Shown piece by piece: positions 33,753 to 50,336 of a stretch of 64,000 bases of DNA (its first letter is position 1; every line of letters starts with the position of its first letter). The DNA lies in contig NW_027473363.1 of NCBI RefSeq assembly GCF_050947335.1, positions 126,501 through 190,500 on the forward strand. Reading direction: 5' to 3'. Under the pieces are notes generated by a model. It was not told where the DNA came from. It saw only the letters and a program-made list of their open reading frames with translations, and did not search any database. The position numbers and the translations under genes were made by a program. Source of the DNA: Megachile rotundata (Eukaryota > Arthropoda > Insecta > Hymenoptera > Megachilidae).

Positions 33753-36463
33753 CAATCACTCAATCACACAATCACACAATCACACAATCACACAATCACT
33801 CAATCACACAATCACACAATCACACAATCACACAATCACACAATGACACAATGACACAATCACGGAATCACACAATCACACTATCACACAAGCACACAAT
33901 CACACAATCACACAATCACACAACCACACAACCACACAATCACACAATCACTCAATCACACAATCACAATCACAGAATCACACAATCACACAATCACACA
34001 ATCACACAATCACACAATCACACAATCACACAATCACACAATCACACAATCACACAATCACACAATCACACAATCACACAATCACACAATCACACAATCA
34101 CGCAAACACACAATCACACAATCACACAATCACACAATCACACAATGACACAATCACACAATCACAGAATCACACAATCACTCAATCACACAACCACACA
34201 ATCACACAAGCACACAATCACTCAATCACACAATCACAATCACACAATCACACAATCACACAATCAAACAATTACACAATCACACAATCACACAATCACA
34301 CAATCTCACAATCACACAATCACGCACACACACAATCACACAATCACACAATCACACAATCACACAATCACGCAATCACACAATCACGGAATCACACAAC
34401 CACACAACCACACAATCACACAAGCACACAATCACAATCACACAATCACACAATCACACAATCACACAATCACACAATCACACAATCACACAATCACACA
34501 ATCACACAATCACACAATCACACAATCACACAATCACACAATCACACAATCACACAATCACACAATCACACAATCACACAATCACGCGAACACACAATCA
34601 CACAATCACACAATCACACAATCACACAATGACACAATCACACAATCACAGAATCACACAATCACTCAATCACACAACCACACAATCACACAAGCACACA
34701 ATCACTCAATCACACAATCACACTCACACAATCACACAATCACACAATCGCACAATCACACAATCACACAATCACACAATCACACAATCACACAATCTCA
34801 CAATCACACAATCACACAATCTCACAATCACACAATCACAATCACACAAACACACACTCACACAATCACACAATCACATTCACACAATCACACAATCACA
34901 CAAACCCACAATCTCACAATCACACAATCACAATCACACAATCACACAATCACACAATCACACAATCACACAATCACACAATCACACAATCACACAACCA
35001 CACAATCACACAAGCACACATTCACACAATCACACAATCACACAATCACACAATCTCACAATCACACAATCACACAATCACACAATCACAATCACACACT
35101 CACACAATCACACAGTCACAATCACACAATCACACAATCACACAATCACACAATCACACAATCACACAATCACACAATCAAACAATCACACAATCACACA
35201 ATCACACAAACCCACAATCTCACAATCACACAATCACAATCACACAAACACACACTCACACAATCACACAATCACATTCACACAATCACACAATCACACA
35301 ATCACACAATCACACAATCACGCAATCACACAATCACACAATCACAATCACACAATCACAATCACACAATCACACAATCACACAATCAAACAATAACACA
35401 ATCACACAATCACACAAACCCACAATCTCACAATCACACAATCACAATCACACAAACACACACTCACACAATCACACAATCACATTCACACAATCACACA
35501 ATCACACAATCACACAATCACACAATCACACAATCACACAATCACACAATCACGCAATCACACAATCACACAATCACACAATCACACAATCACACAATCA
35601 CACAATCACACAATCACACAATCACACAATCGCACAATCACACAATCACCAACCACACAATCACAATCACACAATCACAATCACACAATCACACAATCAC
35701 ACAATCAAACAATCACACAATCACACAATCACACAATCACAATCACACAATCACACAATCACGCAATCAAACAATCACACAATCACACAATCACACAATC
35801 ACACAATCACACAATCACACAATCACACAATCACACACTCACACAATCACACAGTCACACAATCACATTCACACAATCACACAATCACACAATCTCACAA
35901 TCACACAATCACACAATCACACAATCACACAATCACAATCACACAATCACACAATCAAACAATCACACAATCACACAATCACACAAGCACACAATCACTC
36001 AATCACACAATCACACACTCACACAATCACACAATCACATTCACACAATCACACAATCACACAATCACACAGTCACACAATCACATTCACACAATCACAC
36101 AATCACACAATCTCACAATCACACAATCACACAATCACACAATCACACAATCACAATCACACAATCACACAATCAAACAATCACACAATCACACAATCAC
36201 ACAAGCACACAATCACTCAATCACACAATCACACACTCACACAATCACACAATCACATTCACACAATCACATTCACACAATCACACAATCACACAATCTC
36301 ACAATCACACAAACACATAATCACACAATAACACAATCACAATCACAAAATCACAATCACACAATCACAATCACACAATCACAATGACACAATCACAATC
36401 ACACAATCACAATCACACAATCACACAATCACACAATCAAACAATCAAACAATCACACAATCA

Positions 36464-36596
36464 CGGTCACACAATCAAACATTCACACAATCACACAATC
36501 ACACAATCACGATCACACAATCACGATCACACAATCACGATCACACAATCACGGTCACACACTCACGGTCACACAATCACGGTCACACAACCACAC
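36464..36596. repeat. D module 10
   Basis: Three cgatc units, full cggtc tail; lies just after the cataatcacacaataac site at 36316. Confidence 0.88.
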
Positions 36597-37159
36597 AATC
36601 ACACAATCACACAATCATACAATCACACAATCACAAAATCACACAAGCACACAATCACTCAATCACACAATCACACACTCACACAGTCACACAATCACCC
36701 AACCACACAATCACACAATCCCACAATCGCACAATCACACAATCACACAATCACACAATCACACAATCACACAATCACGCAGTCACAATCACACAATCAC
36801 AATCACACAATAACACAATCACACAATCACACAATCACAAAATCACACAATCACACAATCACACAATCACACAATCACTCAATCACTCAATCACACAATC
36901 ACTCAATCACACAATCACACAATCACTATCACACAATCACAATTACACAATCACACAATCACACACTCACACAATCACAATCACACAATCACACAATTAC
37001 ACAATCACACAATCACACAATCACACAATCACACAATCACACAATCACACAATCACACAATCACACAATCACACAATCACACAACCACACAATCACACAA
37101 TCACACAATCACACAATCACACAATCACACAATCACACACTCACACAATCACACAATCA

Positions 37160-37315
37160 CATTCACACATTCAAACATTCACACAATCGCACAATCACAC
37201 AATCACGATCACACAATCACGATCACACAATCACGATCACACAGTCACGATCACACAATCACGATCACACAGTCACGGTCACTCAATCACACAATCACAA
37301 TCACAAAATCTTACA
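37160..37315. repeat. E module 7
   Basis: The cggtc unit is followed by actcaatc in place of acacaatc, a private change; ends aaaatcttac. Confidence 0.88.
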
Positions 37316-38303
37316 CAATCACACAATCACACAATCACTCAATCACACAATCACACAATCACACAATCACACAATCACACAATCACACAATCACACACTC
37401 ACACAATCACACAATCACATTCACACAATCACACAATCACACAATCACACAATCACACAAGCACACAATCACTCAATCACACAATCACACACTCACACAA
37501 TCACACAATGACACAATCACACAATCACAGAATCACACAGTCACACCATCACACAATCACACAATCACACAATCACACAATCACACAATCACACAATCTC
37601 ACAATCACACAATCACACAATCACACAATCACACAATCACACAATCACACAATCACACAATCACACAATCACAATCACACAATCACAATCACACAATCAC
37701 AATCACACAATCACACAATCAAACAATCACACAATCACACAATCACACAAACACACAATCTCACAATCACACAATCACAATCACACAATCACAATTACAC
37801 AATCACACAATCACACAATCACACAATCACACAATCACACAATCACACAATCACACAATCACACAATCACACAATCACACAGTCACACAATCACACAACC
37901 ACACAACCACACAACCACACAAGCACACAATCACTCAATCACACAATCACACACTCACACAATCACACAATGACACAATCACACAATCACAGAATCACAC
38001 AGTCACACCATCACACAATCACACAATCACACAATCACACAATCACACAATCACACAATCTCACAATCACACAATCACACAATCACACAATCACACAATC
38101 ACACAATCACACAATCACACAATCACAATCACACAATCACAATCACACAATCACACAATCAAACAATCACACAATCACACAATCACACAAACACACAATC
38201 TCACAATCACACAATCACAATCACACAATCACACAATCACACAATCACACAATCAAACAAACACACAATCACACAATCACACAATCACACAATCACACAA
38301 TCA

Positions 38304-38377
38304 CGGTCACACAATCAAACATTCACACAATCACACAATCACGATCACACAATCACGATCACACAATCACGATCACA
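38304..38377. repeat. Short D module d
   Basis: Three cgatc units, no cggtc tail; about 0.6 kb before M9. Confidence 0.82.
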
Positions 38378-38941
38378 CAATCACACAATCACACAATCAC
38401 ACAATCACACACTCACACAATCACACAATCACATTCACACAATCACACAATCACACAATCACACAATCACACAATCACACAATCACGCAATCACACAAGC
38501 ACACAATCACACAATCACACAATCACACAATCACACAACCACACAATCACACAAGCACGCAGTCACAATCACACAATCACACAATCACACAATCACACCA
38601 TCACACGATCACACGATCACACGATCACACGATCACACGATCACACGATCACAATCACGCAATCACAATCACGCAGTCACACAATCACGATCACACAATC
38701 ACACAATCACACAATCACACAATCACACAATCACAATCACACAATCACAATCACACAATAACAATCACACAATCACTCAATCACACAATCAAACAATCAC
38801 AAATATCACACAATCACACAATCACACAATCACACAACCACCCAATTACACAAGCACGCAGTTACAATCGCACAATCACACAATCACACAATCACACAAC
38901 CACACAATCACAAAATCATACAATCACACAATCACACAATC

Positions 38942-39218
38942 ACACGATCACACGATCACACGATCACACGATCACACGATCACACGATCACACGATCACA
39001 ATCACGCAGTCACACAATAACTGTCACACAATGACGGTCACATAATCACGGTCACATAATCACGGTCACACAATCACGGTCACACAATCACGGTCACACA
39101 ATCACGATCACACAATCATGATGACACAATCACGGTCACACAATCACGGTCACTCAATCACGGTCATACAATTACACAGTCACACAATCACACGGTCACA
39201 CAATCACACAGTCACACA
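38942..39218. repeat. M module 9
   Basis: Seven units with the aatgacggtcac mark. After cggtcactcaatc it goes directly to cggtcatacaattac, so one 16-bp cggtc double unit present in other copies is missing. Only M11 shares this loss. Confidence 0.9.
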
Positions 39219-39802
39219 ATCACTCAATCACACAATCACACAATCACACAATCACACAATCACTCAATCACACAATCACACAATCACACAATCACACAAT
39301 CACACAATCACACAATGACACAATGACACAATCACGGAATCACACAATCACACTATCACACAAGCACACAATCACACAATCACACAATCACACACTCACA
39401 CAATCACACAGTCACACAATCACATTCACACAATCACACAATCACACAATCTCACAATCACACAATCACACAATCACACAATCACACAATCACAATCACA
39501 CAATCACACAATCAAACAATCACACAATCACACAATCACACAAGCACACAATCACTCAATCACACAATCACACACTCACACAATCACACAATCACATTCA
39601 CACAATCACACAATCACACAATCTCACAATCACACAAACACATAATCACACAATAACACAATCACAACCACAAAATCACAATCACACAATCACAATCACA
39701 CAATCACAATCACACAATCACAATCACACAATCACAATCACACAATCACAATCACACAATCACACAATCACACAATCAAACAATCAAACAATCACACAAT
39801 CA

Positions 39803-39945
39803 CGGTCACACAATCAAACATTCACACAATCACACAATCACACAATCACGATCACACAATCACGATCACACAGTCACGATCACACAATCACGATCACACA
39901 ATCACGGTCACACACTCACGGTCACACAATCACGGTCACACAACC
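39803..39945. repeat. D module 11
   Basis: Four cgatc units, one of them preceded by cacagtcac in place of cacaatcac. Shares this with its partner at 42492. Confidence 0.88.
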
Positions 39946-40894
39946 ACACAATCACACAATCACACAATCATACAATCACACAATCACAAAATCACACAAG
40001 CAGACAATCACTCAATCACACAATCACACACTCACACAGTCACACAATCACCCAACCACACAATCACACAATCCCACAATCGCACAATCACACAATCACA
40101 CAATCACACAATCACACAATCACACAATCACGCAGTCACAATCACACAATCACAATCACACAATCACACAATCACACAATCACACAATCACAAAATCACA
40201 CACTCACACAATCACACAATCACACAATCACTCAATCACTCAATCACACAATCACTCAATCACACAATCACACAATCACTATCACACAATCACAATTACA
40301 CAATCACACAATCACACACTCACACAATCACAATCACACAATCACACAATCACACAATCACACAATCACACACTCACACAATCACACAATCACATTCACA
40401 CAATCACACAATCACACAATCACACAATCACACAATCACACAATCACGCAATCACACAAGCACACAATCACACAATCACACAATCACACAATCACACAAC
40501 CACACAATCACACAAGCACGCAGTCACAATCACACAATCACACAATCACACAATCACACCATCACACGATCACACGATCACACGATCACACGATCACACG
40601 ATCACACGATCACAATCACGCAATCACAATCACGCAGTCACACAATCACGATCACACAATCACACAATCACACAATCACACAATCACAATCACACAATCA
40701 CAATCACACAATAACAATCACACAATCACTCAATCACACAATCAAACAATCACAAATATCACACAATCACACAATCACACAATCACACAACCACCCAATT
40801 ACACAAGCACGCAGTTACAATCGCACAATCACACAATCACACAATCACACAACCACACAATCACAAAATCATACAATCACACAATCACACAATC

Positions 40895-41182
40895 ACACGA
40901 TCACACGATCACACGATCACACGATCACACGATCACACGATCACACGATCACAATCACGCAGTCACACAATAACTGTCACACAATGACGGTCACATAATC
41001 ACGGTCACATAATCACGGTCACACAATCACGGTCACACAATCACGGTCACACAATCACGATCACACAATCATGATGACACAATCACGGTCACACAATCAC
41101 GGTCACTCAATCACGGTCACACAATCACGGTCATACAATTACACAGTCACACAATCACACGGTCACACAATCACACAGTCAC
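40895..41182. repeat. M module 10
   Basis: Seven units, aatgacggtcac mark, complete right half. Identical in layout to M12, 2689 bp downstream. Confidence 0.9.
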
Positions 41183-41718
41183 ACAATCACTCAATCACAC
41201 AATCACACAATCACACAATCACACAATCACTCAATCACACAATCACACAATCACACAATCACACAATCACACAATCACACAATCACACAATCACACAGTC
41301 ACACAATCACACAACCACACAACCACACAACCACACAAGCACACAATCACTCAATCACACAATCACACACTCACACAATCACACAATGACACAATCACAC
41401 AATCACAGAATCACACAGTCACACCATCACACAATCACACAATCACACAATCACACAATCACACAATCACACAATCTCACAATCACACAATCACACAATC
41501 ACACAATCACACAATCACACAATCACACAATCACACAATCACAATCACACAATCACAATCACACAATCACACAATCAAACAATCACACAATCACACAATC
41601 ACACAAACACACAATCTCACAATCACACAATCACAATCACACAATCACACAATCACACAATCAAACAAACACACAATCACACAATCACACAATCACACAA
41701 TCACACAATCACACAATC

Positions 41719-41771
41719 ACGGTCACACAATCAAACATTCACACAATCACACAATCACGATCACACAATCA
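41719..41771. repeat. Short D module e (interrupted)
   Basis: Starts normally, but after one cgatc unit the next unit is cggtc and the sequence becomes the right half of M11. Left side of the 2.69-kb duplication junction. Confidence 0.85.
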
Positions 41772-41896
41772 CGGTCACACAATCACGATCACACAATCAT
41801 GATGACACAATCACGGTCACACAATCACGGTCACTCAATCACGGTCATACAATTACACAGTCACACAATCACACGGTCACACAATCACACAGTCAC
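41766..41896. repeat. M module 11, right half only (chimeric)
   Basis: No ACACGATC run and no aataactgtcac. The left side is a short D module that changes into the M right half just before catgatgac. Shares the 16-bp loss with M9. This is the junction of the 2.69-kb duplication. Confidence 0.9.
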
Positions 41897-42491
41897 ACAA
41901 TCACTCAATCACACAATCACACAATCACACAATCACACAATCACTCAATCACACAATCACACAATCACACAATCACACAATCACACAATCACACAATCAC
42001 ACAATGACACAATGACACAATCACGGAATCACACAATCACACTATCACACAAGCACACAATCACACAATCACACAATCACACACTCACACAATCACACAG
42101 TCACACAATCACATTCACACAATCACACAATCACACAATCTCACAATCACACAATCACACAATCACACAATCACACAATCACAATCACACAATCACACAA
42201 TCAAACAATCACACAATCACACAATCACACAAGCACACAATCACTCAATCACACAATCACACACTCACACAATCACACAATCACATTCACACAATCACAC
42301 AATCACACAATCTCACAATCACACAAACACATAATCACACAATAACACAATCACAACCACAAAATCACAATCACACAATCACAATCACACAATCACAATC
42401 ACACAATCACAATCACACAATCACAATCACACAATCACAATCACACAATCACACAATCACACAATCAAACAATCAAACAATCACACAATCA

Positions 42492-42634
42492 CGGTCACAC
42501 AATCAAACATTCACACAATCACACAATCACACAATCACGATCACACAATCACGATCACACAGTCACGATCACACAATCACGATCACACAATCACGGTCAC
42601 ACACTCACGGTCACACAATCACGGTCACACAACC
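42492..42634. repeat. D module 12
   Basis: Counterpart of D11 in the 2.69-kb duplication, with the same cacagtcac change. Confidence 0.88.
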
Positions 42635-43583
42635 ACACAATCACACAATCACACAATCATACAATCACACAATCACAAAATCACACAAGCAGACAATCAC
42701 TCAATCACACAATCACACACTCACACAGTCACACAATCACCCAACCACACAATCACACAATCCCACAATCGCACAATCACACAATCACACAATCACACAA
42801 TCACACAATCACACAATCACGCAGTCACAATCACACAATCACAATCACACAATCACACAATCACACAATCACACAATCACAAAATCACACACTCACACAA
42901 TCACACAATCACACAATCACTCAATCACTCAATCACACAATCACTCAATCACACAATCACACAATCACTATCACACAATCACAATTACACAATCACACAA
43001 TCACACACTCACACAATCACAATCACACAATCACACAATCACACAATCACACAATCACACACTCACACAATCACACAATCACATTCACACAATCACACAA
43101 TCACACAATCACACAATCACACAATCACACAATCACGCAATCACACAAGCACACAATCACACAATCACACAATCACACAATCACACAACCACACAATCAC
43201 ACAAGCACGCAGTCACAATCACACAATCACACAATCACACAATCACACCATCACACGATCACACGATCACACGATCACACGATCACACGATCACACGATC
43301 ACAATCACGCAATCACAATCACGCAGTCACACAATCACGATCACACAATCACACAATCACACAATCACACAATCACAATCACACAATCACAATCACACAA
43401 TAACAATCACACAATCACTCAATCACACAATCAAACAATCACAAATATCACACAATCACACAATCACACAATCACACAACCACCCAATTACACAAGCACG
43501 CAGTTACAATCGCACAATCACACAATCACACAATCACACAACCACACAATCACAAAATCATACAATCACACAATCACACAATC

Positions 43584-43870
43584 ACACGATCACACGATCA
43601 CACGATCACACGATCACACGATCACACGATCACACGATCACAATCACGCAGTCACACAATAACTGTCACACAATGACGGTCACATAATCACGGTCACATA
43701 ATCACGGTCACACAATCACGGTCACACAATCACGGTCACACAATCACGATCACACAATCATGATGACACAATCACGGTCACACAATCACGGTCACTCAAT
43801 CACGGTCACACAATCACGGTCATACAATTACACAGTCACACAATCACACGGTCACACAATCACACAGTCA
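43584..43870. repeat. M module 12
   Basis: Seven units, aatgacggtcac mark, catgatgac form. Its right half is the start of the left copy of the 7.56-kb duplication and matches the right half of M15. Confidence 0.9.
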
Positions 43871-44407
43871 CACAATCACTCAATCACACAATCACACAAT
43901 CACACAATCACACAATCACTCAATCACACAATCACACAATCACACAATCACACAATCACACAATCACACAATCACACAATCACACAGTCACACAATCACA
44001 CAACCACACAACCACACAACCACACAAGCACACAATCACTCAATCACACAATCACACACTCACACAATCACACAATGACACAATCACACAATCACAGAAT
44101 CACACAGTCACACCATCACACAATCACACAATCACACAATCACACAATCACACAATCACACAATCTCACAATCACACAATCACACAATCACACAATCACA
44201 CAATCACACAATCACACAATCACACAATCACAATCACACAATCACAATCACACAATCACACAATCAAACAATCACACAATCACACAATCACACAAACACA
44301 CAATCTCACAATCACACAATCACAATCACACAATCACACAATCACACAATCAAACAAACACACAATCACACAATCACACAATCACACAATCACACAATCA
44401 CACAATC

Positions 44408-44480
44408 ACGGTCACACAATCAAACATTCACACAATCACACAATCACGATCACACAATCACGATCACACAATCACGATCA
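44408..44480. repeat. Short D module f
   Basis: Intact counterpart of copy e, 2689 bp downstream, with three cgatc units and the usual plain-unit right flank. Confidence 0.82.
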
Positions 44481-45038
44481 CACAATCACACAATCACACA
44501 ATCACACAATCACACACTCACACAATCACACAATCACATTCACACAATCACACAATCACACAATCACACAATCACACAATCACACAATCACGCAATCACA
44601 CAAGCACACAATCACACAATCACACAATCACACAATCACACAACCACACAATCACACAAGCACGCAGTCACAATCACACAAACACACAATCACACAATCA
44701 CACCATCACACGATCACACGATCACACGATCACACGATCACACGATCACACGATCACAATCACGCAATCACAATCACGCAGTCACACAATCACGATCACA
44801 CAATCACACAATCACACAATCACACAATCACAATCACACAATCACAATCACACAATAACAATCACACAATCACTCAATCACACAATCAAACAATCACAAA
44901 TATCACACAATCACACAATCACACAATCACACAACCACCCAATTACACAAGCACGCAGTTACAATCGCACAATCACACAATCACACAATCACACAACCAC
45001 ACAATCACAAAATCATACAATCACACAATCACACAATC

Positions 45039-45340
45039 ACACGATCACACGATCACACGATCACACGATCACACGATCACACGATCACACGATCACAATC
45101 ACGCAGTCACACAATAACTGTCACACAATGACGGTCACATAATCACGGTCACATAATCACGGTCACACAATCACGGTCACACAATCACGGTCACACAATC
45201 ACGGTCACACAATCACGATCACACAATCATGATGACACAATCACGGTCACACAATCACGGTCACTCAATCACGGTCACACAATCACGGTCATACAATTAC
45301 ACAGTCACACAATCACACGGTCACACAATCACACAGTCAC
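45039..45340. repeat. M module 13
   Basis: Seven units, aatgacggtcac mark, with four cggtcacacaatc units between the cataatc units and cgatc where most copies have three. The same extra unit is in M16, its partner 7558 bp away. Confidence 0.9.
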
Positions 45341-45919
45341 ACAATCACTCAATCACACAATCACACAATCACACAATCACACAATCACTCAATCACACAA
45401 TCACACAATCACACAATCACACAATCACACAATGACACAATGACACAATCACGGAATCACACAATCACACTATCACACAAGCACACAATCACACAATCAC
45501 ACAATCACACACTCACACAATCACACAGTCACACAATCACATTCACACAATCACACAATCACACAATCTCACAATCACACAATCACACAATCACACAATC
45601 ACACAATCACAATCACACAATCACACAATCAAACAATCACACAATCACACAATCACACAAGCACACAATCACTCAATCACACAATCACACACTCACACAA
45701 TCACACAATCACATTCACACAATCACACAATCACACAATCTCACAATCACACAAACACATAATCACACAATAACACAATCACAACCACAAAATCACAATC
45801 ACACAATCACAATCACACAATCACAATCACACAATCACAATCACACAATCACAATCACACAATCACAATCACACAATCACACAATCACACAATCAAACAA
45901 TCAAACAATCACACAATCA

Positions 45920-46063
45920 CGGTCACACAATCAAACATTCACACAATCACACAATCACACAATCACGATCACACAATCACGATCACACAATCACGATCAC
46001 ACAATCACGATCACACAATCACGGTCACACACTCACGGTCACACAATCACGGTCACACAACCA
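45920..46063. repeat. D module 13
   Basis: Four cgatc units without the cacagtcac change; left-copy member in the 7.56-kb duplication. Confidence 0.88.
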
Positions 46064-46645
46064 CACAATCACACAATCACACAATCATACAATCACACAA
46101 TCACAAAATCACACAAGCACACAATCACTCAATCACACAATCACACACTCACACAGTCACACAATCACCCAACCACACAATCACACAATCCCACAATCGC
46201 ACAATCACACAATCACACAATCACACAATCACACAATCACACAATCACGCAGTCACAATCACACAATCACAATCACACAATCACACAATCACACAATCAC
46301 ACAATCACAAAATCACACACTCACACAATCACACAATCACACAATCACTCAATCACTCAATCACACAATCACTCAATCACACAATCACACAATCACTATC
46401 ACACAATCACAATTACACAATCACACAATCACACACTCACACAATCACAATCACACAATCACACAATCACACAATCACACAATCACACAATCACACAATC
46501 ACACAATCACACAATCACACAATCACACAATCACACAATCACACAATCACACAATCACACAATCACACAACCACACAATCACACAATCACACAATCACAC
46601 AATCACACAATCACACAATCACACACTCACACAATCACACAATCA

Positions 46646-46801
46646 CATTCACACATTCAAACATTCACACAATCGCACAATCACACAATCACGATCACAC
46701 AATCACGATCACACAATCACGATCACACAGTCACGATCACACAATCACGATCACACAGTCACGGTCACACAATCACACAATCACAATCACAATATCTTAC
46801 A
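46646..46801. repeat. E module 8
   Basis: aatatcttac form; left-copy member in the 7.56-kb duplication. Confidence 0.88.
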
Positions 46802-47388
46802 CAATCACACAATCACACAATCACTCAATCACACAATCACACAATCACAATCACACAATCACAATCACACAATCACAATTACACAATCACACAATCACAC
46901 AATCACACAATCACACAATCACACAATCACACAATCACACAATCACACAATCACACAATCACACAATCACACAGTCACACAATCACACAACCACACAACC
47001 ACACAACCACACAAGCACACAATCACTCAATCACACAATCACACACTCACACAATCACACAATGACACAATCACACAATCACAGAATCACACAGTCACAC
47101 CATCACACAATCACACAATCACACAATCACACAATCACACAATCACACAATCACACAATCACACAATCACACAATCTCACAATCACACAATCACACAATC
47201 ACACAATCACACAATCACAATCACACAATCATAATCACACAATCACACAATCAAACAATCACACAATCACACAATCACACAAACACACAATCTCACAATC
47301 ACACAATCACAATCACACAATCACACAATCACACAATCAAACAATCACACAATCACACAATCACACAATCACACAATCACACAATCAC

Positions 47389-47468
47389 GGTCACACAATC
47401 AAACATTCACACAATCACACAATCACACAATCACGATCACACAATCACGATCACACAATCACGATCAC
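47389..47468. repeat. Short D module g
   Basis: Three cgatc units; second short D of the left 7.56-kb copy. Confidence 0.82.
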
Positions 47469-48934
47469 ACAATCACACAATCACACAATCACACAATCAC
47501 ACACTCACACAATCACACAATCACATTCACACAATCACACAATCACACAATCACACAATCACACAATCACACAATCACGCAATCACACAAGCACACAATC
47601 ACACAATCACACAATCACACAATCACACAACCACACAATCACACAAGCACGCAGTCACAATCACACAATCACACAATCACACAAGCACACCATCACACGA
47701 TCACACGATCACACGATCACACGATCACACGATCACAATCACGCAATCACAATCACGCAGTCACACAATCACGATCACACAATCACACAATCACACAATC
47801 ACACAATCACAATCACACAATCACAATCACACAATAACAATCACACAATCACACAATCACACAATCAAACAATCACAAATATCACACAATCACACAATCA
47901 CACAATCACACAACCACCCAATTACACAAGCACGCAGTTACAATCGCACAATCACACAATCACACAATCACACAATCACACAACCACACAATCACAAAAT
48001 CATACAATCACACAATCACACAATCACACGATCACACAATCACACAATCACGCAAACACACAAGCACACAATCACACAATCACACAATCACACAACCACA
48101 CAACCACACAATCACACAATCACACAATCACTCAATCACACAATCACAATCACACAATCACACAATTACACAATCACACAATCACACAATCACACAATCA
48201 CACAATCACACAATCACGCAAACACACAATCACACAATCACACAATCACACAATCACACAATGACACAATCACACAATCACAGAATCACACAATCACTCA
48301 ATCACACAATCACACAATCACAATCACACAATCACGATCACACAATCACGATCACACAATCACGATCACACAATCACACAATCACACAATCACACAATCA
48401 CACACTCACACAATCACACAATCACATTCACACAATCACACAATCACACAATCACACAATCACACAATCACACAATCACGCAATCACACAAGCACACAAT
48501 CACACAATCACACAATCACACAATCACACAACCACACAATCACACAAGCACGCAGTCACAATCACACAATCACACAATCACACAATCACACCATCACACA
48601 ATCACACGATCACACGATCACACGATCACACGATCACACGATCACAATCACGCAATCACAATCACGCAGTCACACAATCACGATCACACAATCACACAAT
48701 CACACAATCACACAATCACAATCACACAATCACAATCACACAATAACAATCACACAATCACACAATCACACAATCAAACAATCACAAATAACACACAATC
48801 ACACAATCACACAATCACACAACCACCCAATTACACAAGCACGCAGTTACAATCGCACAATCACACAATCACACAATCACACAATCACACAACCACACAA
48901 TCACAAAATCATACAATCACACAATCACACAATC

Positions 48935-49238
48935 ACACGATCACACGATCACACGATCACACGATCACACGATCACACGATCACACGATCACACGATCAC
49001 ACGATCACAATCACGCAGTCACACAATAACTGTCACACAATCACGGTCATATAATCACGGTCACATAATCACGGTCACACAATCACGGTCACACAATCAC
49101 GGTCACACAATCACGATCACACAATCACGATGACACAATCACGGTCACACAATCACGGTCACTCAATCACGGTCACACAATCACGGTCATACAATTACAC
49201 AGTCACACAATCACACGGTCACACAATCACACAGTCAC
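48935..49238. repeat. M module 14
   Basis: Nine units (48939-49003). Has the private change cggtcatataatc near 49044 and the CpG-containing form cgatgac at 49126. The aaatatcac segment upstream reads aaataacac. Partner of M17 at an offset of 7574 bp. Confidence 0.9.
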
Positions 49239-50227
49239 ACAATCACTCAATCACACAAGCACACAATCACACAATCACACAATCACTCAATCACACAATC
49301 GCACAATCACACAATCACACAATCACACAATCACACAATCACACAATCACACAATCACACAATCACACAATCACGCAAACACACAATCACACAATCACAC
49401 AATCACACAATCACACAATGACACAATCACACAATCACAGAATCACACAATCACTCAATCACACAACCACACAATCACACAAGCACACAATCACTCAATC
49501 ACACAATCACAATCACACAATCACACAATCACAATCACACACTCACACAATCACACAGTCACAATCACACAATCACACAATCACACAATCACACAATCAC
49601 ACAATCACACAATCACACAATCACACAATCACACAATCAAACAATCACACAATCACACAATCACACAAACCCACAATCTCACAATCACACAATCACAATC
49701 ACACAAACACACACTCACACAATCACACAATCACACAAGCACACAATCACTCAATCACACAATCACACACTCACACAGTCACACAATCACCCAACCACAC
49801 AATCACACAATCCCACAATCGCACAATCACACAATCACACAATCACACAATCACACAATCACGCAGTCACAATCACACAATCACAATCACACAATCACAC
49901 AATCACACAATCACACAATCACACAATCACAAAATCACACAATCACACAATCACACAATCACACAATCACTCAATCACTCAATCACACAATCACTCAATC
50001 ACACAATCACACAATCACTATCACACAATCACAATTACACAATCACACAATCACACACTCACACAATCACAATCACACAATCACACAATCACACAATCAC
50101 ACAATCACACAATCACACAATCACACAATCACACAATCACACAATCACACAATCACACAACCACACAATCACACAATCACACAATCACACAATCACACAA
50201 TCACACACTCACACAATCACACAATCA

Positions 50228-50336
50228 CATTCACACATACAAACATTCACACAATCGCACAATCACACAATCACGATCACACAATCACGATCACACAGTC
50301 ACGATCACACAATCACGATCACACAGTCACGGTCAC
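50228..50336. repeat. E module 9 (no atcttac end)
   Basis: Starts cattcacacatacaaacattc, an A in place of T that marks a distal subfamily (E9, E11, E12, E13). After cggtc it runs into actcaatc and aattacac units with no atcttac. Confidence 0.86.

Larger units (their letters stand above)
31400..36300. repeat. Higher-order block C, copy 2
   Basis: Counterpart of the 22.6-28 kb block. In the M module at 33448 the single ggtc unit inside the ACACGATC run is the 5th of 9; in its partner at 24749 it is the 7th of 11. Four units follow it in both. This marks the pair as homologous and shows a change of two units on the left side of the run. Confidence 0.7.
39080..41765. repeat. 2.69-kb tandem duplication, left copy
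   Basis: Nearly identical to the following 2.69 kb. Anchors 39315, 39323, 39641, 39803 and 41071 each have a partner exactly 2689 bp downstream; anchor 39118 has its partner at 2681 bp, a one-unit difference. Both copies share an M module lacking one 16-bp ggtc double unit and the rare unit AGACAATC (39999 and its partner). Confidence 0.88.
41766..44450. repeat. 2.69-kb tandem duplication, right copy
   Basis: Partner of 39080-41765. It starts inside a junction where a short D module (41719) changes within about 20 bp into the second half of an M module (catgatgac at about 41798). The junction is absent from the intact short D at 44408 and from the intact M at 38942. Confidence 0.88.
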
